This document shows, one piece after another, positions 42,734-52,365 of a DNA stretch of 64,000 nucleotides (position 1 is the stretch's first letter; each line of letters opens with the position of its first letter). The stretch spans positions 1-64,000 of the forward strand of contig NZ_DF968180.1 of NCBI RefSeq assembly GCF_001192795.1, written 5' to 3'. The notes beneath the pieces are model-generated. The model was not told the DNA's origin, made no database searches, and worked only from the letters and a program-made list of their open reading frames with translations. A program made the translations under genes and the position numbers. This stretch comes from Flexilinea flocculi. GTDB taxonomy: Bacteria; Chloroflexota; Anaerolineae; Anaerolineales; Anaerolineaceae.

Positions 42734-44431
42734 ATGAAACAGGCTGAATTTATCGAAGCGTATACGCGTATCAACAAATTCTTTCAGGAATGCCTTGAAT
42801 TACTCCAGGAAAACTCTGTTGAATCATTGCTGCATAAAATTGCGCTGAAAGCATCCTCATTCAGCAGCGCTTGTTATTGCGTATGCGGAATCTTAAATTC
42901 CAAACAGGAATATACCCGATATTATATTTCTGGATTTACACCGGTAGAACTCGATTTTATTAATGCATCTGAGTCTGGCATTGAGCATTTTCTGGGAAGC
43001 ATAACATCAGATCAACCCATAAACACCACAAAAATTCGCGATTTCCCAAAAATTGAAGAATTTCTGACTGAGAAACATCTGTATTTCAATTCATTACTAT
43101 ATGTGCCGATCTTTTTTAGTGGTGAAAAAAAAGGATGTATTATTCTTGCCAATAAGATTGGAGCAGCTCATTTTAGCGCGCAAGACCTGTCACTGGTTGA
43201 AACCATCGCTGTATATGCAGGAATTGCTATTAATAATGCCGTTATCAATGAATGGATGATCAGCCGAGAACAGATCCTTTCCAAACGCAATGAAGATCTG
43301 GCTTTATTAAATGAACTGGCGAAGCTATTTGCAACTTCAATTACCCAGCAAGAAACGATCGTTGAAGAAACGATGCAGCAGGTAATGGGTTATCTGGATA
43401 TCGACGTAGGGGAGTTTTTTCTGCGAGATGATGAAAATCCAGATTTGTTCCAAATGGTTTATAAAGAAGGACACACACTGGCAACGAGCCTGTTTGGCTT
43501 CTCGACCGTCCCATTCGGTGAAGGAATTATTGGCATCACAGCCGAAACCAGGCGTAATTACATTCTCTCTCAAGAGGAACTCGAAATTATCAACCAAAAA
43601 AAAGCGACATCGGTCAGCCTGAATTACGCGGTTTGCGTTCCTTTGATTTCTAATGATGGCGTGTTGGGTGTCATGTGTCTTGCGACAAAACTGGTCAAGG
43701 GTTCTGAAGGATCCATCAATCTTCAGTTCATTTCATCGATAGCGAGCTGGATTGCGACACTGATCCAGGATCTCCGTCTGACAAAACAGCAAAAACGCAT
43801 CGCCATCTTAGAGGAACGCGAGAGAATCGGAATGGATTTACACGATGGCGTAATCCAATCCATTTATGGCGTGGGCTTGACGCTGGAACATGCGCGTCTG
43901 CTGGTTAATCAAAATCCGGAACAGACGACAGAGAAGATTAAAATCGCAATTGATGCTCTAAATGCAACGATTCGGGATATTCGTTCCTATATTATGAACT
44001 TGAAACCGGCGCGACTGACGAATGAAAACCTTATCCAAAGTTTACGCAGACTGGCAAATGATTTTCATTCCAATACCCTGGTTAACACAGAATTTCATCC
44101 GGTTATTGAAGACATTAACAACCTTTCAGAAGAACACGTCAATACGTTTTATCTGATATGCAAAGAGGCGTTATCCAATATTACAAAACATGCGCATGCA
44201 ACCAAAGTGGACATCAGTTTTTACGAAATGGCGGATCGTTATATTTTAGAGGTTGATGATGATGGAGCAGGATTTGATCCTTCAACCGAACGAAAAGCAA
44301 CCAGTCATGGAATTTCCAACATGTATTCGCGAACGAAAAACATGGACGGAAATATTGAATTAAAATCCAATCCGGGCGGCGGGACGAGAGTATTAGCCTG
44401 GTTACCCAAAAAAAATAATAAGAAGGTATAA
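42734..44431 (+). CDS. GAF-domain sensor histidine kinase (HisKA_3 type)
   Basis: This protein of 565 residues has two GAF-like sensor domains (about 20-170 and 185-350). A HisKA_3 dimerisation domain follows, with the phosphorylated His in RERIGMDLHDGVIQS (about 370), and then an HATPase domain ending DDDGAGFDP and GGGTRVLAWL. No membrane segment is seen, so it senses something in the cytoplasm. It should phosphorylate a NarL/LiaR-type response regulator, but no regulator gene is adjacent. ATG start very close to an AGGA site. Confidence 0.9.
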   Translation: MKQAEFIEAYTRINKFFQECLELLQENSVESLLHKIALKASSFSSACYCVCGILNSKQEYTRYYISGFTPVELDFINASESGIEHFLGSITSDQPINTTKIRDFPKIEEFLTEKHLYFNSLLYVPIFFSGEKKGCIILANKIGAAHFSAQDLSLVETIAVYAGIAINNAVINEWMISREQILSKRNEDLALLNELAKLFATSITQQETIVEETMQQVMGYLDIDVGEFFLRDDENPDLFQMVYKEGHTLATSLFGFSTVPFGEGIIGITAETRRNYILSQEELEIINQKKATSVSLNYAVCVPLISNDGVLGVMCLATKLVKGSEGSINLQFISSIASWIATLIQDLRLTKQQKRIAILEERERIGMDLHDGVIQSIYGVGLTLEHARLLVNQNPEQTTEKIKIAIDALNATIRDIRSYIMNLKPARLTNENLIQSLRRLANDFHSNTLVNTEFHPVIEDINNLSEEHVNTFYLICKEALSNITKHAHATKVDISFYEMADRYILEVDDDGAGFDPSTERKATSHGISNMYSRTKNMDGNIELKSNPGGGTRVLAWLPKKNNKKV

Positions 44432-44432
44432 G

Positions 44433-45197
44433 TTGGCAAAAGGCAAAAAGGAACAATGGCATTCGGATCAGGCAGCGGATCGCGGTGAACCATCTTATGT
44501 ATGGCGGGATGGGCAGAAACGCCGTTTTGCCATGGTGAAAGAAGCTGCTGAAGATCGGATTAAAGGTATCGTTTTAGAAGATGGCTGTGGCGTTGGATCC
44601 TATTTGTTCAGAATTGCTGATGAAGCATCCTTTGCAGCAGGTATTGAAATTGAATACGATCGTGTCAAAATTGCCATGCGCAACAGAAACAGTGATCGAA
44701 TTTCTACAGCCAATAGCTGTGGAGAAAACTTACCGTTTGCTTCCGACACGTTTGATTTAATTCTGAGTCATGAAGTAATTGAGCATGTCGATGATGACAG
44801 GCAGTGCGTGGAAGAGATGATTCGCTGTCTGAAGCCGGGAGGGCGGCTGACTTTGTTCTGCCCCAATCGCGGTTATCCATTTGAAACGCACGGCATCTAT
44901 TGGAAGGGAACCTATCATTTCGGCAATAAATTATTTGTCAATTACCTGCCGAGAAAACTGCGCGATAAGCTGGCGCCGCACGTAGATATTTATACTGGAA
45001 AAGATCTCGAAAAACTGTTCCAGGGTTTACCGGTAAAATTAATCAAAAAGACCATTGTGTTTGGCGCTTATGACAATATCATTCAAAAGACTGGCGGATT
45101 TGGACGTATGCTCAGATCTTTCCTCCAGACGCTTGAGAAAACACCATTAAAGATTTTCGGTTTGTCTCATTTTTGGGTCATTGAGAAAAAACGATAA
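44433..45197 (+). CDS. Class I SAM-dependent methyltransferase
   Basis: This 254-residue methyltransferase has the SAM-binding motif I VLEDGCGVGSYLF, an acidic residue after GIEIE (motif II), and LPFASDTFDLILSHEVIEHVDDD. It belongs to the Methyltransf_11/UbiE-like group, whose substrates range from lipids to sugars; none can be chosen here. The start is a TTG at 44433 with AGAAGG before it, one base after the kinase stop. It is thus co-transcribed with the kinase and possibly with miaB 18 bases further on. Confidence 0.85.
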   Translation: MAKGKKEQWHSDQAADRGEPSYVWRDGQKRRFAMVKEAAEDRIKGIVLEDGCGVGSYLFRIADEASFAAGIEIEYDRVKIAMRNRNSDRISTANSCGENLPFASDTFDLILSHEVIEHVDDDRQCVEEMIRCLKPGGRLTLFCPNRGYPFETHGIYWKGTYHFGNKLFVNYLPRKLRDKLAPHVDIYTGKDLEKLFQGLPVKLIKKTIVFGAYDNIIQKTGGFGRMLRSFLQTLEKTPLKIFGLSHFWVIEKKR

Positions 45198-45215
45198 TTT
45201 CAGAAAAAGGTATCG

Positions 45216-46538
45216 ATGAAATATTACATTTGGACAGAAGGATGTCAGATGAATGTTGCTGATTCGCAGCGCCTGGCATCGGCATTTGAACAACTTGGCT
45301 ATACAGCATCGGAAGCAATTGAAAACGCGGATGTGATTATTTTAAACACTTGCATGGTTCGTCAAAGTGCGGAAGATAAAGCATTGGGACGGCTTAGTTC
45401 ATTGAAACCGTTAAAAATCGAACGGCCAGATTTAATCATCGGTTTGATGGGCTGTATGGTTGGTACAAAAGATCAATCGGTCATTCGAAAAAAATTACCT
45501 TATGTAGATGTTTTTGCACCACCTTCCGATCCGAAACCAATTATTGATTATTTGTTAGAAAAAGAATTACAGGAACACGATCAGAATGAGAATCCATTTG
45601 TGCGGCAGTTCACATGGGAGAGTGGAGAACTGCTTCTGCCGGAATCGGAACGCCGGAATCCGGTCAGCGCTTATATACCGATTGTTTATGGTTGTTCTCA
45701 TGCTTGTGCTTACTGCATCATTCCATATAAACGGGGTGTCGAGCGCAGCCGGGATCCGCAGGAAATTCTCGATCATGCAAGGTCATTAGCCCGACAGGGT
45801 GTGAAAGAAGTGACCTTATTAGGACAGATTATCGATCGATATGCAAAGGATCGCCCGGATTATCCGACACTGGCACAACTTTTAGAACAAATTCACGAAA
45901 TTGACGGGATCGAGCGGATTCGCTTTTTAACCAGTCACCCTAACTGGATGACCGACGATCTTTTGGATGTTGTCAACAGATTGCCGAAAGTGATGCGCCA
46001 TATTGAAGTGCCGGCACAGGCAGGAAATGATGTTGTTCTTCAGAACATGCATCGTGGATATACGGATGCAGCTTATCGCGCATTGATCGCGAAAATTCGG
46101 GAAAAAATCCCGGGAGTTTCCATCGGAACTGATATTATTGTTGGATTCCCCGGAGAAACCGAAGAACAATTTGAAGACACGGTGTCTCAGCTTCGCGATC
46201 TGAAATTGAACGTTGTCCATCTTGCCCGCTATTCTCCGCGAACAGGAACATTATCGGAACGAACCATGGTGGATGATGTCCCCGATTCAGAAAAATGGCG
46301 TCGTTTTCGTGTCATCGAAAAACTGCAGGAGGGCATCGCTGCAGAAATTCATCAAAAACTATTGGATCAAACACTTCCGGTCCTTTTTGAAGAGAAAAAG
46401 AAAAATCGCTGGGTCGGTCGGACTGAAAACATGGATCTTGTCTTTGTCGAAAGCCAGGATGATCTGACAGGAAAAATCATCCCGGTCAAAATTTCATGGA
46501 CAGGTCCCTGGACTTTAATCGGAACAATTGCAGGATAA
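45216..46538 (+). CDS. miaB: tRNA (N6-isopentenyl adenosine(37)-C2)-methylthiotransferase
   Basis: This radical-SAM enzyme of 440 residues adds a methylthio group to the A37 previously modified by MiaA. The N-terminal UPF0004 domain carries Cys10 in TEGCQMNVADS and further cysteines near 47 and 81. The radical-SAM cluster motif is GCSHACAYC (about residue 160). A C-terminal TRAM domain follows (about 375-440). ATG start with AAAAGG. The partner gene miaA lies at 20262-21203. Confidence 0.94.
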   Translation: MKYYIWTEGCQMNVADSQRLASAFEQLGYTASEAIENADVIILNTCMVRQSAEDKALGRLSSLKPLKIERPDLIIGLMGCMVGTKDQSVIRKKLPYVDVFAPPSDPKPIIDYLLEKELQEHDQNENPFVRQFTWESGELLLPESERRNPVSAYIPIVYGCSHACAYCIIPYKRGVERSRDPQEILDHARSLARQGVKEVTLLGQIIDRYAKDRPDYPTLAQLLEQIHEIDGIERIRFLTSHPNWMTDDLLDVVNRLPKVMRHIEVPAQAGNDVVLQNMHRGYTDAAYRALIAKIREKIPGVSIGTDIIVGFPGETEEQFEDTVSQLRDLKLNVVHLARYSPRTGTLSERTMVDDVPDSEKWRRFRVIEKLQEGIAAEIHQKLLDQTLPVLFEEKKKNRWVGRTENMDLVFVESQDDLTGKIIPVKISWTGPWTLIGTIAG

Positions 46539-46560
46539 ATCCTGGTTTGGGATGTGAATC

Positions 46561-48984
46561 TTGGATAATAAAACTTTATTAATGCTGGAATATCCGCAGG
46601 TTATCAACCGGCTGGCAAAATATGCATCGTTCAGCGCATCGGAAGAGATTGCCCGTCAGCTTCACCCGTTTGAAGATCAAGATCTCGTTCAGTATAAATT
46701 GAGCCTGACAACAGAAGCGCGCCATCTGCTCAGTGTCAATGACGGTCTGCAACTGGGTGGATGTACGGATTTGCGGCCCTATCTGGAAATTGCAGCAAAA
46801 AGCGGGACACTGGACGCAAAGGCTTTCTCGGAAATCGCTTACACGCTCTCGATTGCACGGGATATCTATCGGTCGTTAAGTCACCATCAATCCGAATATC
46901 CCAAATTGGCGAAAATTGCTGAGGTTTTAATTCCGCCATCCGGGTTGATTGAACGGATCAATCAATCCATAACGGATCGGGGCGAAGTATTGGATAGCGC
47001 GTCAGAGCGGTTGACGCTGATCCGCAGAGAAATTCGCAACTCCTACAGCAAATTATTAGCAAAACTGGAAAAAATATTAAAAGAAACACGCTATCAACCG
47101 ATGTTGCAGGAAGCGATTATCACCCAGCGCAACGGCAGATATGTCATTCCGCTGAAAGCGGAGTACAAAGGACAACTCAAATCGATCATTCACGATCAAT
47201 CTGCCAGCGGCGCGACTTTATTTGTGGAGCCATTAGTTACGATTGAGCTCAATAATGCTTATCAAGAATTGCAATTATCGGAACGAAATGAAATCTTACG
47301 AATTTTGCACGAATTGACTGTCCTTGTGGGAGACTTCGCAGAACCATTGAAGTGGATCGTTGAAGCGCTGGCTGAAATTGATTTTACGCTGATGTGTGCC
47401 AAATATGCGGACGATCTTCATGCGGCTGAGCCGATTCTGTCTCCCCCGGATAAAAAGACGCATAATCCGGTCATGAAGCTGTATCATGCACGGCATCCGC
47501 TGCTCCCTGCTGATAAAGTCGTCCCGATTGATGTCGTATTGGATGATTCCACGTTTGCAGTTGTCATCACAGGTCCCAATACAGGCGGGAAGACTGTTTC
47601 ATTAAAAACAATTGGTCTGATGTTCTTAATGGCTCAATCCGGGTTGCATATTCCTGTCCAATCCGGCTCGGAACTCAGCCTTTTCCAGAATATTTTTGCC
47701 GATATCGGCGATGAGCAGTCGATTGAGCAATCTCTTTCGACCTTCTCCGGACATATGACCAATATTATCCGGATACTAAAATTCTCTTCGACAAAAACAC
47801 TGGTTCTGTTGGACGAATTGGGTTCTGGTACGGATCCGCAGGAAGGATCAGCGTTGGCCAGAGCGATTTTGCAATACCTCGTCCAAAAAAGGATTCCATG
47901 TTTTGTGGCAACACATTTTTCTGAGCTGAAAGCATTTGCTCATGCGACAGAAGGAATCGTGAATGCTTCCATGGAATTCAATCTGAAAACACTGCATCCG
48001 ACTTATCGTCTCAGCATTGGTCTGCCCGGACGGTCCAATGCATTGCTGATCGCGGAAAAGTTAGGCTTACCGGCTGAAATTTTAGAAGCTGCCCGCAGCA
48101 CAATCGATCCGGAAGAACTGAAAACTGAAAATTTGCTGGATGAAATTCACCGGCAGCATGACGCAGCGCGAAAAGCCCGCTCTCAGGCGGATCGTATGCG
48201 CAGTATTGCGGAAAACAGTCAGCGTGAACTGCAGAAAAGACTGAACGAAATTGAACAGGAGCGGGAAAAGATTCTTAGCGAAGCGCATGCAGAAGCAGAA
48301 AAAGAGCTGCAAACGGTAAGAGCGGATATTTCCAGGCTGCGAAAAGAATATTCTCGGGCAAAACTGCCTTTGGAGACAATCAAACCCCTGGAAACCGATG
48401 TGAAACAAAACGAGCAGTCTGTTAAAAACATCGGGCTGAAGTTTTCATCGAAATTAAGAAAACAATTGGAAAATATTGAACTGGAACCGTTGAAAATCGG
48501 GGAAAAAGTACGCGTCCGTTCATTAGGTACCGATTCGCTTGCAGTCATTACGGCAATCGATAAAGAAGAAGCCGAAATTCTGCTGGGTGCACTGCGCATG
48601 AGAGTACCGATCCGTGATCTGTTTCGAAAATTTGAAACGGAACCAGAGGAACCCCCAGCTGTTCCAGTACGACAGCCGGAGGACTCCCTTCGGAAAAATT
48701 CAGAGGGTTCAGCATCAAAGCCGCTGTATCATCCCTCTCCGGGCGTGGAGATCGATCTGAGAGGAAAGACCGCTGAGGAGATCACTGATATTCTGGATAA
48801 GTATCTGGATGATGCTGCATTGTCCGGGCTTCCTTTTGTGCGTATTATTCACGGCAAAGGAACCGGAAAACTTCGACAAGTGACTCGCGGTATACTGCAT
48901 GAATCACCGCATGTCAAATATATTGAAACCGGACAGGACAAAGAAGGCGGAGAAGGCGTTACCGTTGCTCATATGAAGGGATAA
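46561..48984 (+). CDS. mutS2: MutS2 family protein (ATPase with Smr nuclease domain)
   Basis: This protein of 807 residues has MutS-type core and clamp regions and Walker A GPNTGGKT near residue 340. Walker B/signature segments follow (LVLLDELGSGTDPQEG). After them come a long charged coiled coil (about 525-600, including KARSQADRMRSIAENSQREL) and a C-terminal Smr domain (about 733-807, EIDLRGKTAEE and IIHGKGTGKLR). MutS2 proteins limit homologous recombination, and newer work links them to rescue of collided ribosomes. The start is a TTG at 46561, 22 bases after miaB. Confidence 0.94.
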   Translation: MDNKTLLMLEYPQVINRLAKYASFSASEEIARQLHPFEDQDLVQYKLSLTTEARHLLSVNDGLQLGGCTDLRPYLEIAAKSGTLDAKAFSEIAYTLSIARDIYRSLSHHQSEYPKLAKIAEVLIPPSGLIERINQSITDRGEVLDSASERLTLIRREIRNSYSKLLAKLEKILKETRYQPMLQEAIITQRNGRYVIPLKAEYKGQLKSIIHDQSASGATLFVEPLVTIELNNAYQELQLSERNEILRILHELTVLVGDFAEPLKWIVEALAEIDFTLMCAKYADDLHAAEPILSPPDKKTHNPVMKLYHARHPLLPADKVVPIDVVLDDSTFAVVITGPNTGGKTVSLKTIGLMFLMAQSGLHIPVQSGSELSLFQNIFADIGDEQSIEQSLSTFSGHMTNIIRILKFSSTKTLVLLDELGSGTDPQEGSALARAILQYLVQKRIPCFVATHFSELKAFAHATEGIVNASMEFNLKTLHPTYRLSIGLPGRSNALLIAEKLGLPAEILEAARSTIDPEELKTENLLDEIHRQHDAARKARSQADRMRSIAENSQRELQKRLNEIEQEREKILSEAHAEAEKELQTVRADISRLRKEYSRAKLPLETIKPLETDVKQNEQSVKNIGLKFSSKLRKQLENIELEPLKIGEKVRVRSLGTDSLAVITAIDKEEAEILLGALRMRVPIRDLFRKFETEPEEPPAVPVRQPEDSLRKNSEGSASKPLYHPSPGVEIDLRGKTAEEITDILDKYLDDAALSGLPFVRIIHGKGTGKLRQVTRGILHESPHVKYIETGQDKEGGEGVTVAHMKG

Positions 48985-49029
48985 AAGCGTGCATCCAAGG
49001 TCAGTGGTTCGAATTATGGAGCGGATGAC

Positions 49030-49078
49030 TTGTTGTTGTGCAATTTTTGCGCGAAACACAAAAACTGCACAACAACAA
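49030..49078. repeat. Palindromic element, copy 8 (hairpin core)
   Basis: TTGTTGTTGTGCA (49030-49042) pairs with TGCACAACAACAA (49066-49078), with an inner TTTTTG/CAAAAA continuation around GCGCGAAACA. The outer arms are GTGGTTCGAATTAT (left) and TTGATTGATTCGAAAAG (right). It sits between mutS2 and the lipoprotein gene. Confidence 0.85.
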
Positions 49079-49117
49079 ATATTCTTGATTGATTCGAAAA
49101 GTCGGTTGATATTTCGG

Positions 49118-49924
49118 ATGGCTGCTTCAAGGTCATTTCTTCTGCGTATTTCATCTATCTTGTTGTGTGTTTTTATTTGTTCCGGATGCGGCGGAATTCA
49201 GATTCAATCCATGATAACGCCCAGTGAGACCGCTGAACCTACTGGCACTGCGATTTTACCTCCGGCAGCACCGACGGAAGAAATTGTCTGGTTCCCTCCA
49301 ACGGAAACCCCGCGTCCGTTAAATACCCCGACGCGATATGTGACGATAAGCACTTTTCCAAAAATCGGCGATCTTTTATTGCAGGATTCCTTTTCTGACG
49401 AGGGGACCTGGCAGACATTTCGTTCGGATCAGGGAAATGCCGTCATGGCAAACCATGAATTGACACTGGCAATTCAAAACGGCGAAAGTTCCATCACCTC
49501 TTATGCACAGCTTCCATATCAGGCTGATTTTTATCTGAGTCTTGATGTGAAGCTGTCGCTTTGTTCCTATCATGAGGATTCATACGGATTTCTATTTCGG
49601 GTTGGCAATTCGGATAATTATTATCGCTGGCAGATCAATTGTCTCGGACAAACGAAACTCGAAAGGCGATATAAGGGAGAATTGCTTCCCTTAAACGATT
49701 GGGCTGTCAATGGACAGGTTCGCCCTGGAGCTCCTCAGAAAATGAATATCGGGATTTTGGCAAGAGGCAGCACACTGAAATTCTATATTAACAAAGTGTT
49801 TCTGTTTGAGACCAACGATACCGTACTGGCTGAAGGTGGTTTTGGCCTCTTTGCTCATTCAGAAGGATACTCACCGTTGACAGTCAGTTTTTCCAATTTG
49901 GAACTTTACGCGCCGGAAAAATAA
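49118..49924 (+). CDS. Lipoprotein with LamG/DUF1080-like beta-sandwich domain
   Basis: This exported lipoprotein of 268 residues has a signal peptide ending in a lipobox (FICSGC). A proline- and threonine-rich linker follows (about 30-80, with repeats of the TPTETP type). The C-terminal domain of about 180 residues (DSFSDEGTWQTF, GFLFRVGNSDNYYRWQI, FYINKVFLFE, GGFGLFAHS) matches the concanavalin-like fold common in surface proteins that bind or act on sugars. The frame is open back to 48989 through a palindromic element, but that part is not protein-like. The ATG at 49118 starts the signal peptide. Confidence 0.8.
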   Translation: MAASRSFLLRISSILLCVFICSGCGGIQIQSMITPSETAEPTGTAILPPAAPTEEIVWFPPTETPRPLNTPTRYVTISTFPKIGDLLLQDSFSDEGTWQTFRSDQGNAVMANHELTLAIQNGESSITSYAQLPYQADFYLSLDVKLSLCSYHEDSYGFLFRVGNSDNYYRWQINCLGQTKLERRYKGELLPLNDWAVNGQVRPGAPQKMNIGILARGSTLKFYINKVFLFETNDTVLAEGGFGLFAHSEGYSPLTVSFSNLELYAPEK

Positions 49925-50011
49925 ATTCGTTCGGCGGTTTGTTTGGGTAAACGATCTGTGAAAATTTCGCTTTATGAATAATACGCTTGCTCGAGAAGCT
50001 GAGAAAACCGA

Positions 50012-50512
50012 TTATCCTTTTTTCGGCTTTTTATTTTTTCCTTCTGCCAGGTGAACCGAGGATGAGATCATCATAATCAACCCGATGGCAATGACCCCTT
50101 CGCCAGAAACCACGCCGGATGCTTGCAGCGGCCCAAAAAACGGTACGCTGGGGAGTTGGTGTGATCCAAATCCAAAGACATCTGCCATGCCCGTAAACAC
50201 GGCGATAACAAAACCGGTTCCAACCAATCGAAGCCCGAAATCCGCAGTCAATGACACATGGTTTTTTGGCCAGAAGCTCATCAGCGTAATATATCCGCCA
50301 ATGCAGATAATGCCAATGCCGATAATGAAGAATGCGGTTTGGACAAAGCCGATCACGGGACTGCGATCCATGCCAAAAACAGAAGGCCTGGCTCCCATGA
50401 TCAGCGCTGCATAACCGGCTAACGTGGTGATCAAACCGGCACGCAGCCGCTTGGTTGAGTGCCGGGAAGCATTCCCGTTTTCCAACGGCAGAGGATTCTG
50501 TAAATCTTTCAT
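50012..50512 (-). CDS. Small integral membrane protein
   Basis: This protein of 166 residues has four hydrophobic segments (about 27-45, 58-80, 90-112 and 132-152) and a basic C-terminal tail. The family is not recognised. Its start overlaps the stop of the M19 dipeptidase gene (ATGA), so the two are coupled and may act together. ATG at 50512. Confidence 0.7.
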   Translation of the reverse strand: MKDLQNPLPLENGNASRHSTKRLRAGLITTLAGYAALIMGARPSVFGMDRSPVIGFVQTAFFIIGIGIICIGGYITLMSFWPKNHVSLTADFGLRLVGTGFVIAVFTGMADVFGFGSHQLPSVPFFGPLQASGVVSGEGVIAIGLIMMISSSVHLAEGKNKKPKKG

Positions 50513-51600
50513 TTTAAAATCCTTTCCAATAGACGAAGCCAGTTGCGATGAAATATATTCAGGACATCTTCAGGAGCGTACCCCCGATTTAAAAGAATCG
50601 CTTCGAGTTTTTGCAGATCCTGGATATCGTTCATCTCTTCCGGAATGTTTGGAAATCCGAATCCCCCATCGGAATCCGATCCGATGGCGGCATGTTTTGA
50701 GTCCCCGGCAATCTGGCAGATATGGTCGATATGGTTGGCTACGGTTGCCAGCGTTACTTTACTGCGCGGATCTCCGCTTTTCCAATACGTATCCAGAAAT
50801 CCGTTGAAAGGCAGAACGCCCATCACGCTGTCGCGTTCGATCAGATGCGCGATCGTTTCATCGGTCAGATGTCTTTCCGTAGGAAAATCTTTGAGAAGTG
50901 CGCTGCAATTGCAGTGGCTGGCAAGAATCACCCCTTCATAACGATCCAGTGCTTCATTTGCACTGCGCGTATTCATATGCGCAATATCCAACGCAAATCC
51001 TTTTTCTGCCATCACCTGCATCAATTCTCTTCCCTCTGCGGTGAATGATATTTCTTTTGAATCACTCCCGCAGCCGCACCAGCGTCCACCGCCCCATACG
51101 GGACCGATGATCCGCATGCCCCGTTCATAGTATTCATCGAGATCCTGAAAAGAGCGCAGTCCCTCTGCTCCTTCCCAAAGGATGATCAGGCCGACCGGAT
51201 GGGTCTGTTTTGGGAATTGAACCGGTTGTTTTTCCCATCGCTGCATGTGTTTCTTAAGATCGGATTGATTCAGAATCATCTGGAATTTGTCCGGATACTG
51301 ATCTTGCCAGCGATGATAAAAATCAAGCTGCGTCGATACGGATGCATGGCATTCATCCGCTGAACGATAGGATGTTCCGGCAGTCATTTCACCGGTTTGC
51401 TGATCAGGCGGATTCAGAAATATCGTGCTGAAAATGATCCCGATTTCCCCTTTTTGCAGTTCCGGCCATCCGACAGTTGCCTGATTATCCAGGTTATCCG
51501 GTTCGCCATGGCGGATTTCTGCAACCGGTCGTGTATAATCCCTTTTTTCTGATAAAGACTCAAAAGCCAGATCAATATGTCCATCAATGATTATCGTCAT
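50509..51600 (-). CDS. Membrane dipeptidase family protein (peptidase M19)
   Basis: This zinc-dependent amidohydrolase of 363 residues belongs to the renal-dipeptidase family. Metal ligands are visible in IDGHIDLAFE (HxD, His8 and Asp10), the bridging Glu in LILWEGAEGL, and histidines in ALDIAHMNTR and VILASHCNCSAL. The Asp in AIGSDSDGGFG is the usual C-terminal ligand. No signal peptide is seen, so it should act in the cytoplasm on dipeptides or a related substrate. ATG start at 51600. It is the first gene of a leftward two-gene operon. Confidence 0.9.
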   Translation of the reverse strand: MTIIIDGHIDLAFESLSEKRDYTRPVAEIRHGEPDNLDNQATVGWPELQKGEIGIIFSTIFLNPPDQQTGEMTAGTSYRSADECHASVSTQLDFYHRWQDQYPDKFQMILNQSDLKKHMQRWEKQPVQFPKQTHPVGLIILWEGAEGLRSFQDLDEYYERGMRIIGPVWGGGRWCGCGSDSKEISFTAEGRELMQVMAEKGFALDIAHMNTRSANEALDRYEGVILASHCNCSALLKDFPTERHLTDETIAHLIERDSVMGVLPFNGFLDTYWKSGDPRSKVTLATVANHIDHICQIAGDSKHAAIGSDSDGGFGFPNIPEEMNDIQDLQKLEAILLNRGYAPEDVLNIFHRNWLRLLERILK

Positions 51601-51680
51601 AATCTGTCAACCTTTCCGATCTTTTCCCATTATACAACCAGTATTTCAAAATATCAGCGATTCAAAAAATGAGAGGAATT

Positions 51681-51733
51681 ATTTATTGTTGTGTTGTTTT
51701 TGCGCTCAGCGCAAAAACAACACAACAATAAAT
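51681..51733. repeat. Palindromic element, copy 9: perfect 26-bp arms
   Basis: Positions 51681-51706 and 51708-51733 are exact inverted complements around a single central C at 51707 (TTTTTGCGCT C AGCGCAAAAA at the centre). The outer arms are CAGCGATTCAAAAAATGAGAGG (left, from 51655) and a decayed right arm with TTTCTCAAAAGG. Confidence 0.92.
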
Positions 51734-51980
51734 TTTCTCTTTTTTTTCTCAAAAGGCTTTTCCAATTTTTGAATGGTTGTTTGGCGAGGGCGGAGAAAAA
51801 CGGGAATATCGTAAGAAGTTTGCACTCGTTTTTCCTTTCAAATGATGACGAAATTCATATAAATATGAGGTTAAATATCGTTGACAGTTTTCTTTTCCTC
51901 ACCTATGATTATGGAAGGAAGCATCACGAGAGATCATAAAATCCCGTCATAATGGATCATTGCTCCTGGCTCATCGGACA

Positions 51981-52101
51981 ACAATTCGAAATATAAGGAG
52001 GATGATTGATTGTAATGTTATTTTTGTGCTCCGCACAAAAACAACGCAACAACCAACTTCCCCTCTTTTTTCAAAAGACTTTTCCAAATTTCGAATTGCT
52101 G
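51981..52101. repeat. Palindromic element, copy 10 (most complete outer arms)
   Basis: The outer arms ACAATTCGAAATAT (from 51981) and AAATTTCGAATTGCTG (to 52101) bracket the hairpin at 52006-52056 (TTGATTGTAATGTTATTTTTGTGC / GCACAAAAACAACGCAACAACCAA around TCC). Inner spacers AAGGAGGATGATT and CTTCCCCTC...AAAAG are also shared with other copies. Confidence 0.88.
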
Positions 52102-52365
52102 TCGGCTCATAAAAGATTGTCAATCGAAAAGAAGATTTTCCGGATATACTACGCTTTCGCTTAAAATTAACGCGAAAGCGAAAAATCAGAGACTTCGGCA
52201 TTTGGGAATCATACCATTCCACTTATGCCGATATCACTGATGGATGGAAAAGAAAATAGAACAGCAGATTGCGGTTTTTATCAGCAATTTGAAAAATTCG
52301 ATTGACTTTTCGAATACAGAGAGAAAATTTGCTATTCTCTCCATATTTTGAATTACCGGGATTTT

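Larger units (their letters stand above)
51601..52365. other. Intergenic region with two palindromic elements and a decayed third
   Basis: No gene is seen over about 760 bases. It holds the most perfect palindromic element (51681-51733), a complete one (51981-52101), and a decayed copy at 52288-52356 (CAGCAATTTGAAAAATTCG ... CATATTTTGAATTACCG) that reaches the methyltransferase start. Short frames here are by-products. Confidence 0.6.

Noticed and set aside
48989-49117. N-terminal extension of the lipoprotein gene through a palindromic element
   Set aside because: The extension reads through the hairpin and would hide the lipoprotein signal peptide; the ATG at 49118 fits better.
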